Positions 44,979 to 54,755 of a stretch of 64,000 nucleotides of DNA are shown here, one piece after another (position 1 is the first letter of the stretch; the number at the start of each line of letters is the position of its first letter). The stretch lies in assembly GCF_013403865.1 (NCBI RefSeq), contig NZ_JABFDK010000003.1, positions 273,851 through 337,850 on the forward strand, written 5' to 3'. The notes beneath the pieces are model-generated. The model searched no databases and was not told where the DNA came from. It worked only from the letters and a program-made list of their open reading frames with translations. This DNA is from Winogradskyella costae. Its GTDB lineage: Bacteria; Bacteroidota; Bacteroidia; Flavobacteriales; Flavobacteriaceae. The translations under genes were made by a program, and so were the position numbers.

Positions 44979-46424
44979 TTAAGAATCTAAATCAAAAGTC
45001 TCCGTTGGATTTTTTTCACCCTGATAATCTAACATGTTTTCACCATCTGCAATAATTGAACATACCGTCGCATCACCTGTAACATTAACCACAGTTCTGA
45101 ACATATCTAATATTCTATCCACCGGAAAAATAATAGCAATCCACGCAGGATTTAATCCTACAGAACTCAATACTATAATCAACATTACTAAACCAGCACT
45201 TGGTACAGCAGCCGAACCAATAGACGCCAAAGTTGCAGTTAATACTACAGTTATTTGTTGCCCTATTGTTAAATCTATCATGTGCATTTGTGCTAAGAAT
45301 ATAACCGCCACAGCTTGATACATACTTGTACCATCCATATTAACGGTTGCTCCGATAGGCAGCACAAAACTGCTTATTTTTTTATCTACACCTAAGTTTT
45401 CTTCAACACACTCCATTGTTACAGGAAGTGTAGCCGCACTACTCGATGTTGAAAATGCTAAAGTCTGCGCAGGACTCATTGATTTGAAAAAACCTTTATA
45501 TGGTATTTGCTTTACAAAAAGCTTTAAAATTAAAGGATAAATTACAAAAATCATCAACAACAAACCTACTAAAACAGTAATGGAGTACCAGCTCAAACCT
45601 TTAAAAATCTCTACGACCTTACCAATATCATCACCTGCCATTTTACTTACAACACCTGCTAATAAAGCAAACACAAAAAATGGAGCCCCTTGCATAACAA
45701 TATCAACCATCTTAAGAAAAACGTCATTAACGCCATTTACTAAATTTAGTACTGGCTGTGACTTTTCAACTGGCACAAATAATAAACACACACCAAAGAA
45801 AATGGCAAAAAATATAATTTGAAGCATCAATCCGTTGTTGGATAATGAATGAAAAAAGTTACTCGGTACAATATCTACTAGAGGCTGCAAAGGCGTAGTT
45901 TCTTTACGACTTTTAACAGTTTCCATTTTATCTGCAACGGCAGCTTCTTTTAACTCACTCTTAGATAATTCTGAAATCTCTTGAGCACGCTCAAAAAATT
46001 CTGGATCTTGAAGGTAATTTATGCCATCTTTAATGACATGGCCTTCACTTGCTGCCCAAATTTCATAACTGATACGATTATCGATTCTACTCTGTTCATC
46101 AATTAATTCTCCAGGTTTAATGACATTAACTAAAAGTAACCCTAATGAAATAGCCATAATGGTGGTTAGCAAATAAATCCCTAAGGTCTTACCTCCCATT
46201 CTACCTAAACTTTTTGGATCACCAATATTAGCAACACCACTTATAATTGAAAACAACACTAACGGTACTGCAATTAGCTTTAATAAATTTATAAAAATAG
46301 TACCAAACGGATCAATCCAATTAATTGTGAATTGACTCCACCCCATTGTACTTGATAGCAAAGCCCAAATGATACCTAGAACCATTCCTATTATAATTTT
46401 CCAATGTAGTGCTAGTTTTTTCAT
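44979..46424 (-). CDS. Dicarboxylate/amino acid:cation symporter
   Basis: The 481-residue membrane protein belongs to the DAACS/GltP family: GTIFINLLKLIAVPLVLFSIISGVANIG, the HP1-type serine-rich loop STSSSAATLPVTMECVEE, GATVNMDGTSMY (TM7 Na+-binding NMDGT) and the GSAAVPSAG loop with VDRILDMFRTVVNVTGDA at TM8. It imports glutamate, aspartate or C4-dicarboxylates with H+ or Na+. An insert of about 100 hydrophilic residues lies near positions 110-195, a feature of this subgroup. Neighbouring genes do not define the substrate. Confidence 0.9.
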   Translation of the reverse strand: MKKLALHWKIIIGMVLGIIWALLSSTMGWSQFTINWIDPFGTIFINLLKLIAVPLVLFSIISGVANIGDPKSLGRMGGKTLGIYLLTTIMAISLGLLLVNVIKPGELIDEQSRIDNRISYEIWAASEGHVIKDGINYLQDPEFFERAQEISELSKSELKEAAVADKMETVKSRKETTPLQPLVDIVPSNFFHSLSNNGLMLQIIFFAIFFGVCLLFVPVEKSQPVLNLVNGVNDVFLKMVDIVMQGAPFFVFALLAGVVSKMAGDDIGKVVEIFKGLSWYSITVLVGLLLMIFVIYPLILKLFVKQIPYKGFFKSMSPAQTLAFSTSSSAATLPVTMECVEENLGVDKKISSFVLPIGATVNMDGTSMYQAVAVIFLAQMHMIDLTIGQQITVVLTATLASIGSAAVPSAGLVMLIIVLSSVGLNPAWIAIIFPVDRILDMFRTVVNVTGDATVCSIIADGENMLDYQGEKNPTETFDLDS

Positions 46425-46489
46425 ATGTTATAAACCTATAAAAATAGGAGTCTGTTGATTAATATTTTTTATTCATAATCACAAAATGA

Positions 46490-47560
46490 TTACCATTCTT
46501 TAGATTCTTGTCTGCGTAAAAGCATGTTATCTGCAATGACCAAAGCAGCCATAGCCTCAACAATTGGTACAGCTCTAGGCACAACACAAGGATCGTGTCT
46601 CCCTTTACCTTGCATTTCTACAATTTCACCAGTACTATTTAAAGCATCTTGCTTTTGAATCACTGTTGCGACAGGTTTAAAGGCGACTCTAAAATAAATA
46701 TCCATGCCGTTAGAAATTCCACCTTGAATACCTCCAGATAAATTCGTCTTTGTCGTGCCGTTTACGTTAAATAAATCGTTATGCTCACTTCCTTTCATTT
46801 TGGCTCCGCAAAACCCACTTCCATATTCAAAACCTTTGACAGCATTTATGGATAACATGGCTTTTCCTAATTCGGCATGCAATTTATCGAAAACAGGCTC
46901 GCCTAAACCAACAGGTACATTTTGAATAACACATGTGATTGTACCTCCAATGGTATCTCCTTGTTTTTTGATCTCCTCAACCTTAGCAATCATTTTTTCT
47001 GCTGTGGCTTCATCGGGGCAACGAATGACATTAGATTCAATTTTATTAAAATCTAAATCCTGATAAGGTTTATCTATAAATATTTCACCTACCGAAGAGG
47101 TAAACGCGTTAATTTTAATGTTGCTCACCATTTGTTTTGCAATCGCTCCAGCAACCACTCTAGATGCTGTTTCGCGTGCAGAGCTTCGTCCACCGCCTCG
47201 ATAATCTCTTACACCATATTTTTTATCGTAGGTATAATCAGCATGACTTGGTCGATAAACATCTTTTATGTGCGTATAATCTTTAGATTTCTGATTGGTA
47301 TTATGAATTACAAAACCAATTGGAGTTCCCGTAGTTTCACCTTCAAAAACACCTGAATAAAATTCAACCGTATCTGGTTCTTTACGTTGTGTAACTATTT
47401 TGGATTGTCCTGGTTTTCTACGATTTAATTCGTTCTGAATCGCATCAAAATCTAGTTTTATACCTGATGGGCAACCATCTATAATACCTCCAATCGCCTT
47501 TCCATGCGATTCTCCATAAGTAGTAAGCTTAAATAATTTTCCGAAGGAATTTCCTGCCAT
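46490..47560 (-). CDS. aroC: Chorismate synthase
   Basis: The 356-residue protein has family length and signatures: [33 protein letters not shown], the [29 protein letters not shown] block that binds FMN and EPSP, and the C-terminal [18 protein letters not shown]. It makes chorismate from EPSP in aromatic amino acid synthesis. It is the first of a same-strand run with the symporter, sulfurtransferase and TerB-like genes. Confidence 0.97.
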   Translation of the reverse strand: MAGNSFGKLFKLTTYGESHGKAIGGIIDGCPSGIKLDFDAIQNELNRRKPGQSKIVTQRKEPDTVEFYSGVFEGETTGTPIGFVIHNTNQKSKDYTHIKDVYRPSHADYTYDKKYGVRDYRGGGRSSARETASRVVAGAIAKQMVSNIKINAFTSSVGEIFIDKPYQDLDFNKIESNVIRCPDEATAEKMIAKVEEIKKQGDTIGGTITCVIQNVPVGLGEPVFDKLHAELGKAMLSINAVKGFEYGSGFCGAKMKGSEHNDLFNVNGTTKTNLSGGIQGGISNGMDIYFRVAFKPVATVIQKQDALNSTGEIVEMQGKGRHDPCVVPRAVPIVEAMAALVIADNMLLRRQESKEW

Positions 47561-47724
47561 TGCAATTTATTTTACGCTAATGTAATTGTAAAATTATGAA
47601 AACGAAAATACCATTTAGTATTTCATGCCTAATCAATCTTATAATTACATTCAAAATTTAATAATACTAAGTTAATATAATGATAACATTTCACTCATAG
47701 TTAGTTAATTATAACATAACCTAT

Positions 47725-48639
47725 ATGTTTAAAATATTAAAGTTCTTTGTAAAAGAGATTTTAAATATTGTGAAAATAAGACGAAAAATAGAAATAGCGG
47801 TCATTTCAGATGTGCATCTTGGCACTTATGGTTGCCATGCTCAACAGTTATTGACTTATTTGAATAGCATAGAGCCAAAGAAATTAATTCTTAATGGAGA
47901 CATTATAGACATTTGGCAATTTAAAAAACGATACTTTCCGAAATCGCACCTTAGTGTTATAAAAAAAATCATGGATTTTGCAGCCAATGGCACCGAAGTC
48001 ATTTATATCACTGGTAATCATGATGAAATGTTGCGAAAATTTACCGATACTGAAATAGGAAATGTATCTATAGTTAATAAATTAGTTTTAGAATTAGATG
48101 GTAAACGCGCTTGGTTTTTTCATGGTGATGTTTTTGATATTTCTATACAAAACGCAAAATGGCTAGCTAAACTTGGAGGTTGGGGCTATGATTCTCTAAT
48201 TCTCATTAATCAATTAACTAACTGGGTTTCGGATAAAATGGGTAAAGAGCGTTATTCTTTATCAAGGCGTATAAAAAACAGTGTAAAAGGTGCTGTAAAG
48301 TATATTAATGATTTTGAAGAAGTCGCCACGGATTTAGCAATAGAAAACGGTTATGATTATGTCATTTGTGGACACATTCACCAACCAAAAATGTTAATAA
48401 AGAAAAATAAGCATGGTAAAACTACTTATTTAAATTCTGGCGATTGGGTTGAAAATTTCACTGCTCTAGAATACCAATTTAAACGTTGGAAAATCTACAA
48501 TTACAACGAGGATAAATTATCCGCTTTTTATGCCGATGAAGATATTAAGGATATGGAACTTAAAGATTTAATTGCTGCCATAACAATTGTAGAGCAACCA
48601 AAACCTGACAAAAAGAAACATAATAAAGACAACGACTAA
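47725..48639 (+). CDS. LpxH-like metallophosphoesterase
   Basis: The 304-residue protein has the five metallophosphatase motifs: ISDVHLG, NGDIIDIWQF, TGNHDE, FFHGDVFD and CGHIHQPK. Motif content and FFHGDVFD match UDP-2,3-diacylglucosamine diphosphatase, a lipid A enzyme, often annotated this way in Bacteroidota. A substrate other than UDP-diacylglucosamine cannot be excluded. The stop overlaps by 4 bases the convergent Fe-S oxidoreductase. Confidence 0.82.
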   Translation: MFKILKFFVKEILNIVKIRRKIEIAVISDVHLGTYGCHAQQLLTYLNSIEPKKLILNGDIIDIWQFKKRYFPKSHLSVIKKIMDFAANGTEVIYITGNHDEMLRKFTDTEIGNVSIVNKLVLELDGKRAWFFHGDVFDISIQNAKWLAKLGGWGYDSLILINQLTNWVSDKMGKERYSLSRRIKNSVKGAVKYINDFEEVATDLAIENGYDYVICGHIHQPKMLIKKNKHGKTTYLNSGDWVENFTALEYQFKRWKIYNYNEDKLSAFYADEDIKDMELKDLIAAITIVEQPKPDKKKHNKDND

Positions 48640-51581
48640 AGTAAAGCGTCATTTAGTATACTAATCGGATGCCTTGCCAATCTCCCTGTTCCATCTTTAA
48701 TCTGATGTCTACAACTTGTTCCATTTGCAGAAATAAGTGTTTCTTGAGATGCTTTTCTAACCGATGGAAATAACGTCTGCTCCCCAATTTTCATGCTGAT
48801 CTCATAATGTTCCTTTTCGTATCCAAAACTACCAGCCATTCCACAGCATCCACTAGGAATAATAGTAACCGCGTAATTCTCGGGTAAATTTAAAATATCA
48901 AAACTAGATTTCTGATTCGATAATGCCTTTTGATGGCAATGGCCGTGAAACTTTATAGTTTTCGCTTCTGTTGTAAATTGTTCTGAATTGATATGTCCTA
49001 ATTTAATTTCTTGTTGAATAAACTCTTCAATTAAAAACGTATGTTGAGCAATAGATTTTGCTCCGTCTTTATCATCTGCTAATCGGATATATTCATCTTT
49101 AAAAGTTAAAATTGCAGAGGGTTCAATACCAATTAACGGAGTGGTTTCTGATATTATATTTTTGAATTTTGATACGTTTTCATTGGCTACTTTTTTTGCA
49201 TCTTTAAGTACCCCTTTTGAGAGCATTGAGCGTCCTGATTCTGAATTCGAAATGATAGTTACTTTGTAATTTAAACGACTTAACAACTCAATGGCATCGA
49301 CACCTATTTCAGTATCTAAATGATTTGTAAATTCATCATTAAATAAAATCACCTCTTTAATATATTTTTTTGTAACTATTTTATTTTCAAAACTTTTAAA
49401 TTCCTCATATAAACTCTTACTTGACACAAATGGTATACTGCGTTCTTTTGCTATACCACCAACAAATTTTATAATCGCACTTGTAAATCCATTTGAAAAC
49501 ATGAAATTTGTTAGCTTAGGAACGCGACTAGCAATACCATTTATTCTATTATTGTAAGCGAATAATTTAGTTCTAAAAGGCACGCCATTCACCTTCTGAT
49601 ATTGGTACTGAAACTCGGCTTTTAAGCTCGCTACATCCACACTACTTGGACATTCACTTGCACATGCTTTACAACTGAGACATAAATCGAAAACCTCTTT
49701 CAATTCTTTATGATCAAATCGATTTGCTTTTTCAGAATTCGTTAAAAATTCTCTAAGTGTATTTGCGCGTCCTCTCGTCGTATCTTTTTCATTTTTTGTA
49801 GCTCTATAACTTGGACACATGGTGCCTCCAAATTCTGGTAACTTTCTACAGTCACCAGAACCATTACATTTTTCTGCTTCGCGTAAGATACCTTCAGAGG
49901 CAGAGAAATCGAGCAAGGTTTCAATTTTAGGTTCTACTCTATCAATTTCATATCTAAAATTCTCATCCATAGGATAAGCGTCTACGATCTTTCCTGCATT
50001 AAAAATATTTTGAGGATCAAAAGCCGACTTGATCCGTTTGATAATTTGATAATTAGCATCTCCAATCATCATGGGAATAAATTCCGCACGCACAATACCA
50101 TCACCATGTTCACCAGACATTGAACCTTTATATTTCTTTACGAGTTGCGCAACATCGGTGGTTATTTGACGAAATAAGACGACGTCTTCAGCGTGTTTTA
50201 AATCTAATATGGGACGTAAATGCAGCTCACCTGCTCCTGCATGTGCATAATAAACCGCATTTTGGTTATACGTTTTCATTAACGCTGTAAACTCTGAAAT
50301 ATAAGCATCCAAATCTTCCAAGGCTACAGCTGTATCTTCAATACAAGCAACCGCTTTTTTATCTCCAATTATATTTCCCAACAATCCTAAACCTGCTTTT
50401 CGTAGTTCTACAGCTTTATCAATATCTTCAGCTCTTAAAATCGGTGATGCATATGATAAATTGAGTGCGTTTACAGCGGTAATAAATAGATCAATAGCTA
50501 GTTGTAATTGTTCAGGAGTTTCTGCTTTTAACTCACACATTAAAATAGCTGCCGGATTGCCTTTTATAAACTGTCTATTTACCTGCTGGGTTTTATTATG
50601 TTTGGTTAGATTTAAAATGGTGTCATCCATCATTTCGCAGGTATGCAAATTGTGCTGCATAACGGTTTCGACAGACTTTAAGCATTTAGCTACACTTTCA
50701 AAATGCAAAGCTATAATCGCACTTTCATTTGGTGGTAAATCATCTAATTGCAATGTGATTTCTGTTGTAAATGCCAAGGTACCTTCGCTTCCTGTTAAAA
50801 GTTGACACATGTTAAAATTTACACTTTGACCACGCTCAGTGACCAAATTTGAAAAAATATCAGATTTAATTAATTCGTCTATAGCATACCCTGTATTTCT
50901 ACGATGTATTTCAGGTTTAGGGAAATTATCACTAATTTGATTTTGAACACTTTCAGGTTTTAATTCTTTATAGATACTGTTATAGATAGTACCTTCAAGC
51001 CCATCTAATTTTAATTTCTGTTGAAATTCTTCTAATGTTACACTTGAAAATTCAACGTCACTTCCATCGCTTAATATCGTTTTCAGACTAAGAACTTTAT
51101 CACGTGTTACTCCATATTGAATTGATGTGGTTCCTGAAGAGTTGTTTCCAACCATACCACCTATCATACAGCGGTTAGATGTGGATGTATTGGGTCCAAA
51201 AAATAAACCAAAGGGTTTTAGGTAATTATTCAGTTCATCTCTTACGACTCCAGGTTGCACTGTTACCGTTTTTTTAGACTCATTAATATTTAAAATCCGA
51301 GTAAAATACTTAGAAACATCTACCACAATGCCCCCCCCTACGCATTGTCCGGCTAAAGAGGTTCCGGCCGTTCTTGGTATTAATGACGTATTCTGTGAGT
51401 TTGCAAAACCTATTAGTTCTTTAATATCTTGAATACTTTTTGGCAGCGCCACAGCTAAGGGTAATTTTCTATACACTGATGCATCGGTAGCGTATAGCTT
51501 TCGCATTAAATCATCATAGTGCAAATCACCTTCTATAGTTGTTTCTAAGGCTTTAAGTGCCTTTATCATATCATTTTGCAT
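48636..51581 (-). CDS. FAD-linked oxidase fused to Fe-S (CCG-domain) module
   Basis: ATG at 51581 is preferred; an upstream TTG at 51593 and a further ATG at 51569 are alternatives. The protein of about 980 residues starts with an FAD_binding_4-type domain (PRTAGTSLAGQCVGGGIVVD, GGMVGNNSSGTTSI) and an FAD-linked oxidase C-terminal domain (HAGAGELHLRP, GEHGDGIVRAEF). It continues with a ferredoxin-like domain (CNGSGDC, CLSCKACASECP) and a CCG-type heterodisulfide-reductase-like end (GHCHQKAL, GCCGMAGSFGY). This matches D-lactate/2-hydroxyacid (glycolate oxidase-like) dehydrogenases that pass electrons to the quinone pool. No membrane helix is present, so it should be peripheral. Confidence 0.85.
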   Translation of the reverse strand: MQNDMIKALKALETTIEGDLHYDDLMRKLYATDASVYRKLPLAVALPKSIQDIKELIGFANSQNTSLIPRTAGTSLAGQCVGGGIVVDVSKYFTRILNINESKKTVTVQPGVVRDELNNYLKPFGLFFGPNTSTSNRCMIGGMVGNNSSGTTSIQYGVTRDKVLSLKTILSDGSDVEFSSVTLEEFQQKLKLDGLEGTIYNSIYKELKPESVQNQISDNFPKPEIHRRNTGYAIDELIKSDIFSNLVTERGQSVNFNMCQLLTGSEGTLAFTTEITLQLDDLPPNESAIIALHFESVAKCLKSVETVMQHNLHTCEMMDDTILNLTKHNKTQQVNRQFIKGNPAAILMCELKAETPEQLQLAIDLFITAVNALNLSYASPILRAEDIDKAVELRKAGLGLLGNIIGDKKAVACIEDTAVALEDLDAYISEFTALMKTYNQNAVYYAHAGAGELHLRPILDLKHAEDVVLFRQITTDVAQLVKKYKGSMSGEHGDGIVRAEFIPMMIGDANYQIIKRIKSAFDPQNIFNAGKIVDAYPMDENFRYEIDRVEPKIETLLDFSASEGILREAEKCNGSGDCRKLPEFGGTMCPSYRATKNEKDTTRGRANTLREFLTNSEKANRFDHKELKEVFDLCLSCKACASECPSSVDVASLKAEFQYQYQKVNGVPFRTKLFAYNNRINGIASRVPKLTNFMFSNGFTSAIIKFVGGIAKERSIPFVSSKSLYEEFKSFENKIVTKKYIKEVILFNDEFTNHLDTEIGVDAIELLSRLNYKVTIISNSESGRSMLSKGVLKDAKKVANENVSKFKNIISETTPLIGIEPSAILTFKDEYIRLADDKDGAKSIAQHTFLIEEFIQQEIKLGHINSEQFTTEAKTIKFHGHCHQKALSNQKSSFDILNLPENYAVTIIPSGCCGMAGSFGYEKEHYEISMKIGEQTLFPSVRKASQETLISANGTSCRHQIKDGTGRLARHPISILNDALL

Positions 51582-51652
51582 AAGGGTTAACAATCTATGG
51601 TAATGAGTTATAATTTTGTCTTAAAAATAAAGCAGATCACCCAATTATATTC

Positions 51653-51660
51653 TAATTTTG
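51653..51660 (+). promoter_or_regulatory. -7 element of the outer-membrane barrel gene
   Basis: TAATTTTG matches TANNTTTG exactly, 62 bases before the ATG at 51723. A second identical match at 51611-51618 is farther away. Neither has a clear -33 element. Confidence 0.5.
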
Positions 51661-51722
51661 TCGTTATAGAAATTAGCAACCAACAAAATGCTAAAACTAA
51701 GAATTTAAAACTCAATATTATT

Positions 51723-52205
51723 ATGAAGAAATTATTTTTATTAGGTGTATTCGCCATAGGATTTGCAAGTTTATCTAACGCACAAGAAATAGCAGATAAT
51801 GCTATTGGATTACGATTAGGTGATAGTGATGGTTTTGGTACGGAGATTTCATACCAACGTGCACTTGGTGACAACAACAGATTAGAAGTAGATTTAGGAT
51901 GGCGAAGCGGAAGTAATTATGATGGATTTAAATTAGCAGGTTTATACCAGTGGGTTTGGAACATTGAAGGGGGTTTTAATTGGTATGCTGGTGCTGGTGG
52001 TGGACTTGGGTCTTACAGCTACGATAATAATGCTGGTGATGATTTTGATGATACCTTTGCTTTCGTTGCTGGTGATGTTGGTATAGAATACAGTTTTGAT
52101 TTTCCTTTATTATTGTCTTTAGACTTTAGACCAGAACTAGGGTTTGGTGATTTTAACGATGATCTTGATTTGGACATTGCTTTAGGAATAAGATACCAAT
52201 TCTAA
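51723..52205 (+). CDS. Outer membrane beta-barrel protein
   Basis: ATG at 51723 gives a signal peptide (MKKLFLLGVFAIGFASLSNAQ); a longer frame to 51597 has no such start. The 160-residue protein has alternating hydrophobic/polar strands such as ISYQRALGDNNRLEVDLGW, YAGAGGGLGSY and LSLDFRPELGFGDF, and ends in the typical YQF outer-membrane C-terminus. It is probably an 8-stranded OmpX/OmpA-like barrel. Function unknown. It has its own promoter and terminator. Confidence 0.82.
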   Translation: MKKLFLLGVFAIGFASLSNAQEIADNAIGLRLGDSDGFGTEISYQRALGDNNRLEVDLGWRSGSNYDGFKLAGLYQWVWNIEGGFNWYAGAGGGLGSYSYDNNAGDDFDDTFAFVAGDVGIEYSFDFPLLLSLDFRPELGFGDFNDDLDLDIALGIRYQF

Positions 52206-52229
52206 AAAATTTAAAATTATATATTTAAG

Positions 52230-52256
52230 ACCACCTTTAAAGAGGTGGTTTTTTTA
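52230..52256 (+). terminator. Rho-independent terminator
   Basis: ACCACCT (52230-52236) pairs with AGGTGGT (52243-52249) across a 6-base loop and runs into a T tract. It closes the barrel gene and lies only 11 bases before the start of the next gene, which has no visible promoter between. Confidence 0.85.
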
Positions 52257-52267
52257 TTTTAATTCGT

Positions 52268-53989
52268 ATGAAACAACTTGCAATCATAGGTATGGGACCA
52301 AGAGGTCTGTACGCTTTAGAAAGTCTTCTAACCGAGCTTAGCAAAGCTAGGGAGCGACCGATAATACATATTTTTGATGCAACGAGTAGTCCTGGAACTG
52401 GAAATGTTTGGGATAAATCGCAACCCGATTCTAACTGGATTAATATTACAGAACGTGCCTTAGCAGGAATAGAAAAGCGACCTCAAATAAACTATAGTAA
52501 TGTTATAATTGGTGAATTCCCGTCTTACCATGAGTGGTGTCAATTTTCTCAAAATAGTGATAAGCCTGATTCATTTTCTGCAAGAAACAAACTCGGAAAC
52601 TATCTTAATGCGCGTTATAAATCCCTAGAAGTTGTTTTAAACGAATTAGAATCTTTCAAATTTATAAAAGCGGAAGTCAGAAGCATTAATTTAAAAGATC
52701 AGAAACTAGAAATTGCTACTCATAATAAAGTTTGGACCTATGATGATTTACTTCTAACCATTGGACACCAATCTACAATGCCATCTGACCAATTAAAAAA
52801 ATGGCAATCACATGTTGCGTCTTATAAATCATTAACGCTTTTTGAAAACGCTTACCCAGTTACCCAATTAAACATTGTTAAAGATAAAACGAATATCAAT
52901 ATAGGTTTAAGAGGTTTTGGCTTGGCCATGATTGATGTGATGCGTTATCTGACTATTAATGATTTTGGGAATTTTAAAGTGATTAATAAAGACACTTTTG
53001 AAACCATTTATTATAAAAGTAAAGTACAAGAATTAAAACTAATTCCGTTTTCTTTAGACGGCTTACCCTTGGTTCCAAAACCTCTAAACGAAAGCATTGA
53101 TTTATGGTACCAACCTACGAAAGAAGAATTAGATTTTTTTAAATCTGAAATTGAAGCCGTTTCACAACAATCAACTGAAATAGATTCCATTGATTTTTTA
53201 ACAAATCCTTTTGCCAAAATCACATCGCGGGTCTATTTAGACTTAAAAGGCAAAGGTATTGCGAACTCTTTAAGTCCATCGGATTTAGAGCGCCTAATCT
53301 TAAGTTGGTTAACTGATGAAAATTTTAGTCATCCTTTAATTCAAGATCATAATATTTCCACGTATAAGTTAATTCAGAATTATATAAATATGGCTTTAGG
53401 AACCATTCCTATTTCACTTGATTTCTGTATCGGACAAGTTTGGCGTCATTGTCAGCCGACGTTATATAAAGGTTTTTCTCATGCTAAGGTGAACACTGAT
53501 ATTATAGAAAAAGTGATAGCCTTAGATGAGCGCAGTAAACGCTATTCTTACGGACCACCAATTGAAAGTATGCAGCAAGTTTTAGCATTAATTGATGCCG
53601 ATATTTTAACATTAGACTTTGTCACTGATCCTAATATAGACTTAGTAGCTGAGGGTTGGACCTTAACGAATTCTGAAAGTAAATCTGTTACTTGCTCTGT
53701 GATGATTAATAGTGTTTTGGATGCCCCAAAATTACTTGACATTAACACTCCTCTGATTAAAAATTTACTTCAAAATGATTTGATACAACCTATCCATTCA
53801 AAATTAGGAATTGAAACATCCCCTGATGGCTATGTTATCACACCAGAAGATAAAGACGATGTCCCTATTGCCGTTTTAGGTCGTTTAGCAAAAGGTAGTG
53901 TCATTGGTGTCGATGCTATTTTAGAATGCTTTGGACCGCGAATTGAAGATTGGGCAAAAGCTTACGTAAGTAAACTAAAATCTAATTAG
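52268..53989 (+). CDS. FAD/NAD(P)-binding protein of the PF13454 type
   Basis: The 573-residue protein starts with a dinucleotide-binding motif GMGPRGLYALESL (GxGPxG, residues 8-13). A characteristic SPGTGNVWDKSQPDSNWINITERAL segment and a long region with strand TYDDLLLTIGHQSTMP follow, as in the FAD-NAD(P)-binding domain family. Substrate and reaction are unknown. The 3' end overlaps by 8 bases the convergent DUF4130 gene. Confidence 0.8.
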   Translation: MKQLAIIGMGPRGLYALESLLTELSKARERPIIHIFDATSSPGTGNVWDKSQPDSNWINITERALAGIEKRPQINYSNVIIGEFPSYHEWCQFSQNSDKPDSFSARNKLGNYLNARYKSLEVVLNELESFKFIKAEVRSINLKDQKLEIATHNKVWTYDDLLLTIGHQSTMPSDQLKKWQSHVASYKSLTLFENAYPVTQLNIVKDKTNINIGLRGFGLAMIDVMRYLTINDFGNFKVINKDTFETIYYKSKVQELKLIPFSLDGLPLVPKPLNESIDLWYQPTKEELDFFKSEIEAVSQQSTEIDSIDFLTNPFAKITSRVYLDLKGKGIANSLSPSDLERLILSWLTDENFSHPLIQDHNISTYKLIQNYINMALGTIPISLDFCIGQVWRHCQPTLYKGFSHAKVNTDIIEKVIALDERSKRYSYGPPIESMQQVLALIDADILTLDFVTDPNIDLVAEGWTLTNSESKSVTCSVMINSVLDAPKLLDINTPLIKNLLQNDLIQPIHSKLGIETSPDGYVITPEDKDDVPIAVLGRLAKGSVIGVDAILECFGPRIEDWAKAYVSKLKSN

Positions 53990-54755
53990 GTTGCTTCTCA
54001 CTTAAATATTTCCAATAACGCTTTGGTACATGTCTTATATGAAGTTTCATGTTTTTGCGCGATTCAATGTTGGTGGCTTTAAAATAATCTTGCCATAGTT
54101 TTTGAAATTCGAATTCTTGGTTGGCAAAAAACGCATCGTCGGTTTTAGTAAAGTTGAAATTCTCAGGAAACTCCATATTTATAAGTTCTACTTTTTCTAA
54201 GTCATAAAATAATCCATAGCCACGCTTTATATCATAAATCACCCATTTTTGATCGGCATAACGTCTTTTAAAATGTTTTTCTATTAAAGGCAAGACATTA
54301 AAATCAGGTTCAATACTCGCGAAATAGATGTCATCTTTGGTCAACCGAAAGCGCACAAAAGCTTCCATACGATGCTTTTCTCTACCTACAGATTTTGCGA
54401 TTTGGGCTATTTTTAAAATTGAAGGATGTGAATAATCTTTATCTACTTTTTTCCTTTGCGAAAATGCATACTGTATATAATCTAAAAGCAAGTCCTCTAC
54501 TCCTACCTCTTCACTTAAAAAAGCATAATATAATTGGTAACTGCCATTAGATGACAACTTCGATTTTATGCCATTCCACACACGATTAGCTTTAACTTCA
54601 TTTGTAGAAATTGATTCATTCTCTGTAAATAAACCTTGTTGTACGGTAAATTCATTTTGAATGGTTACCCCTTTCAATTTAAATTCAAACACGTAAAAAA
54701 CAGCTGATAAAAAGCCGTCAAAAGTGCCATCGTAAATAAGATTTTTTGCTTGCAT
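53982..54755 (-). CDS. DUF4130/TIGR03915-family protein, putative DNA repair
   Basis: The 257-residue protein matches the family that partners a radical SAM protein: LIYDGTFDGFLSAVFYVFE at the start, KVDKDYSHPSILKIAQIAKSVGREKHRMEAFVRFR and LPLIEKHFKRRYADQKWVIYDIKRGYGLFYD. It is not an obvious enzyme from sequence alone. Its ATG directly follows the stop of the radical SAM gene (TAGATG), so the two are co-translated and probably act together on nucleic acid. Confidence 0.9.
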   Translation of the reverse strand: MQAKNLIYDGTFDGFLSAVFYVFEFKLKGVTIQNEFTVQQGLFTENESISTNEVKANRVWNGIKSKLSSNGSYQLYYAFLSEEVGVEDLLLDYIQYAFSQRKKVDKDYSHPSILKIAQIAKSVGREKHRMEAFVRFRLTKDDIYFASIEPDFNVLPLIEKHFKRRYADQKWVIYDIKRGYGLFYDLEKVELINMEFPENFNFTKTDDAFFANQEFEFQKLWQDYFKATNIESRKNMKLHIRHVPKRYWKYLSEKQPN

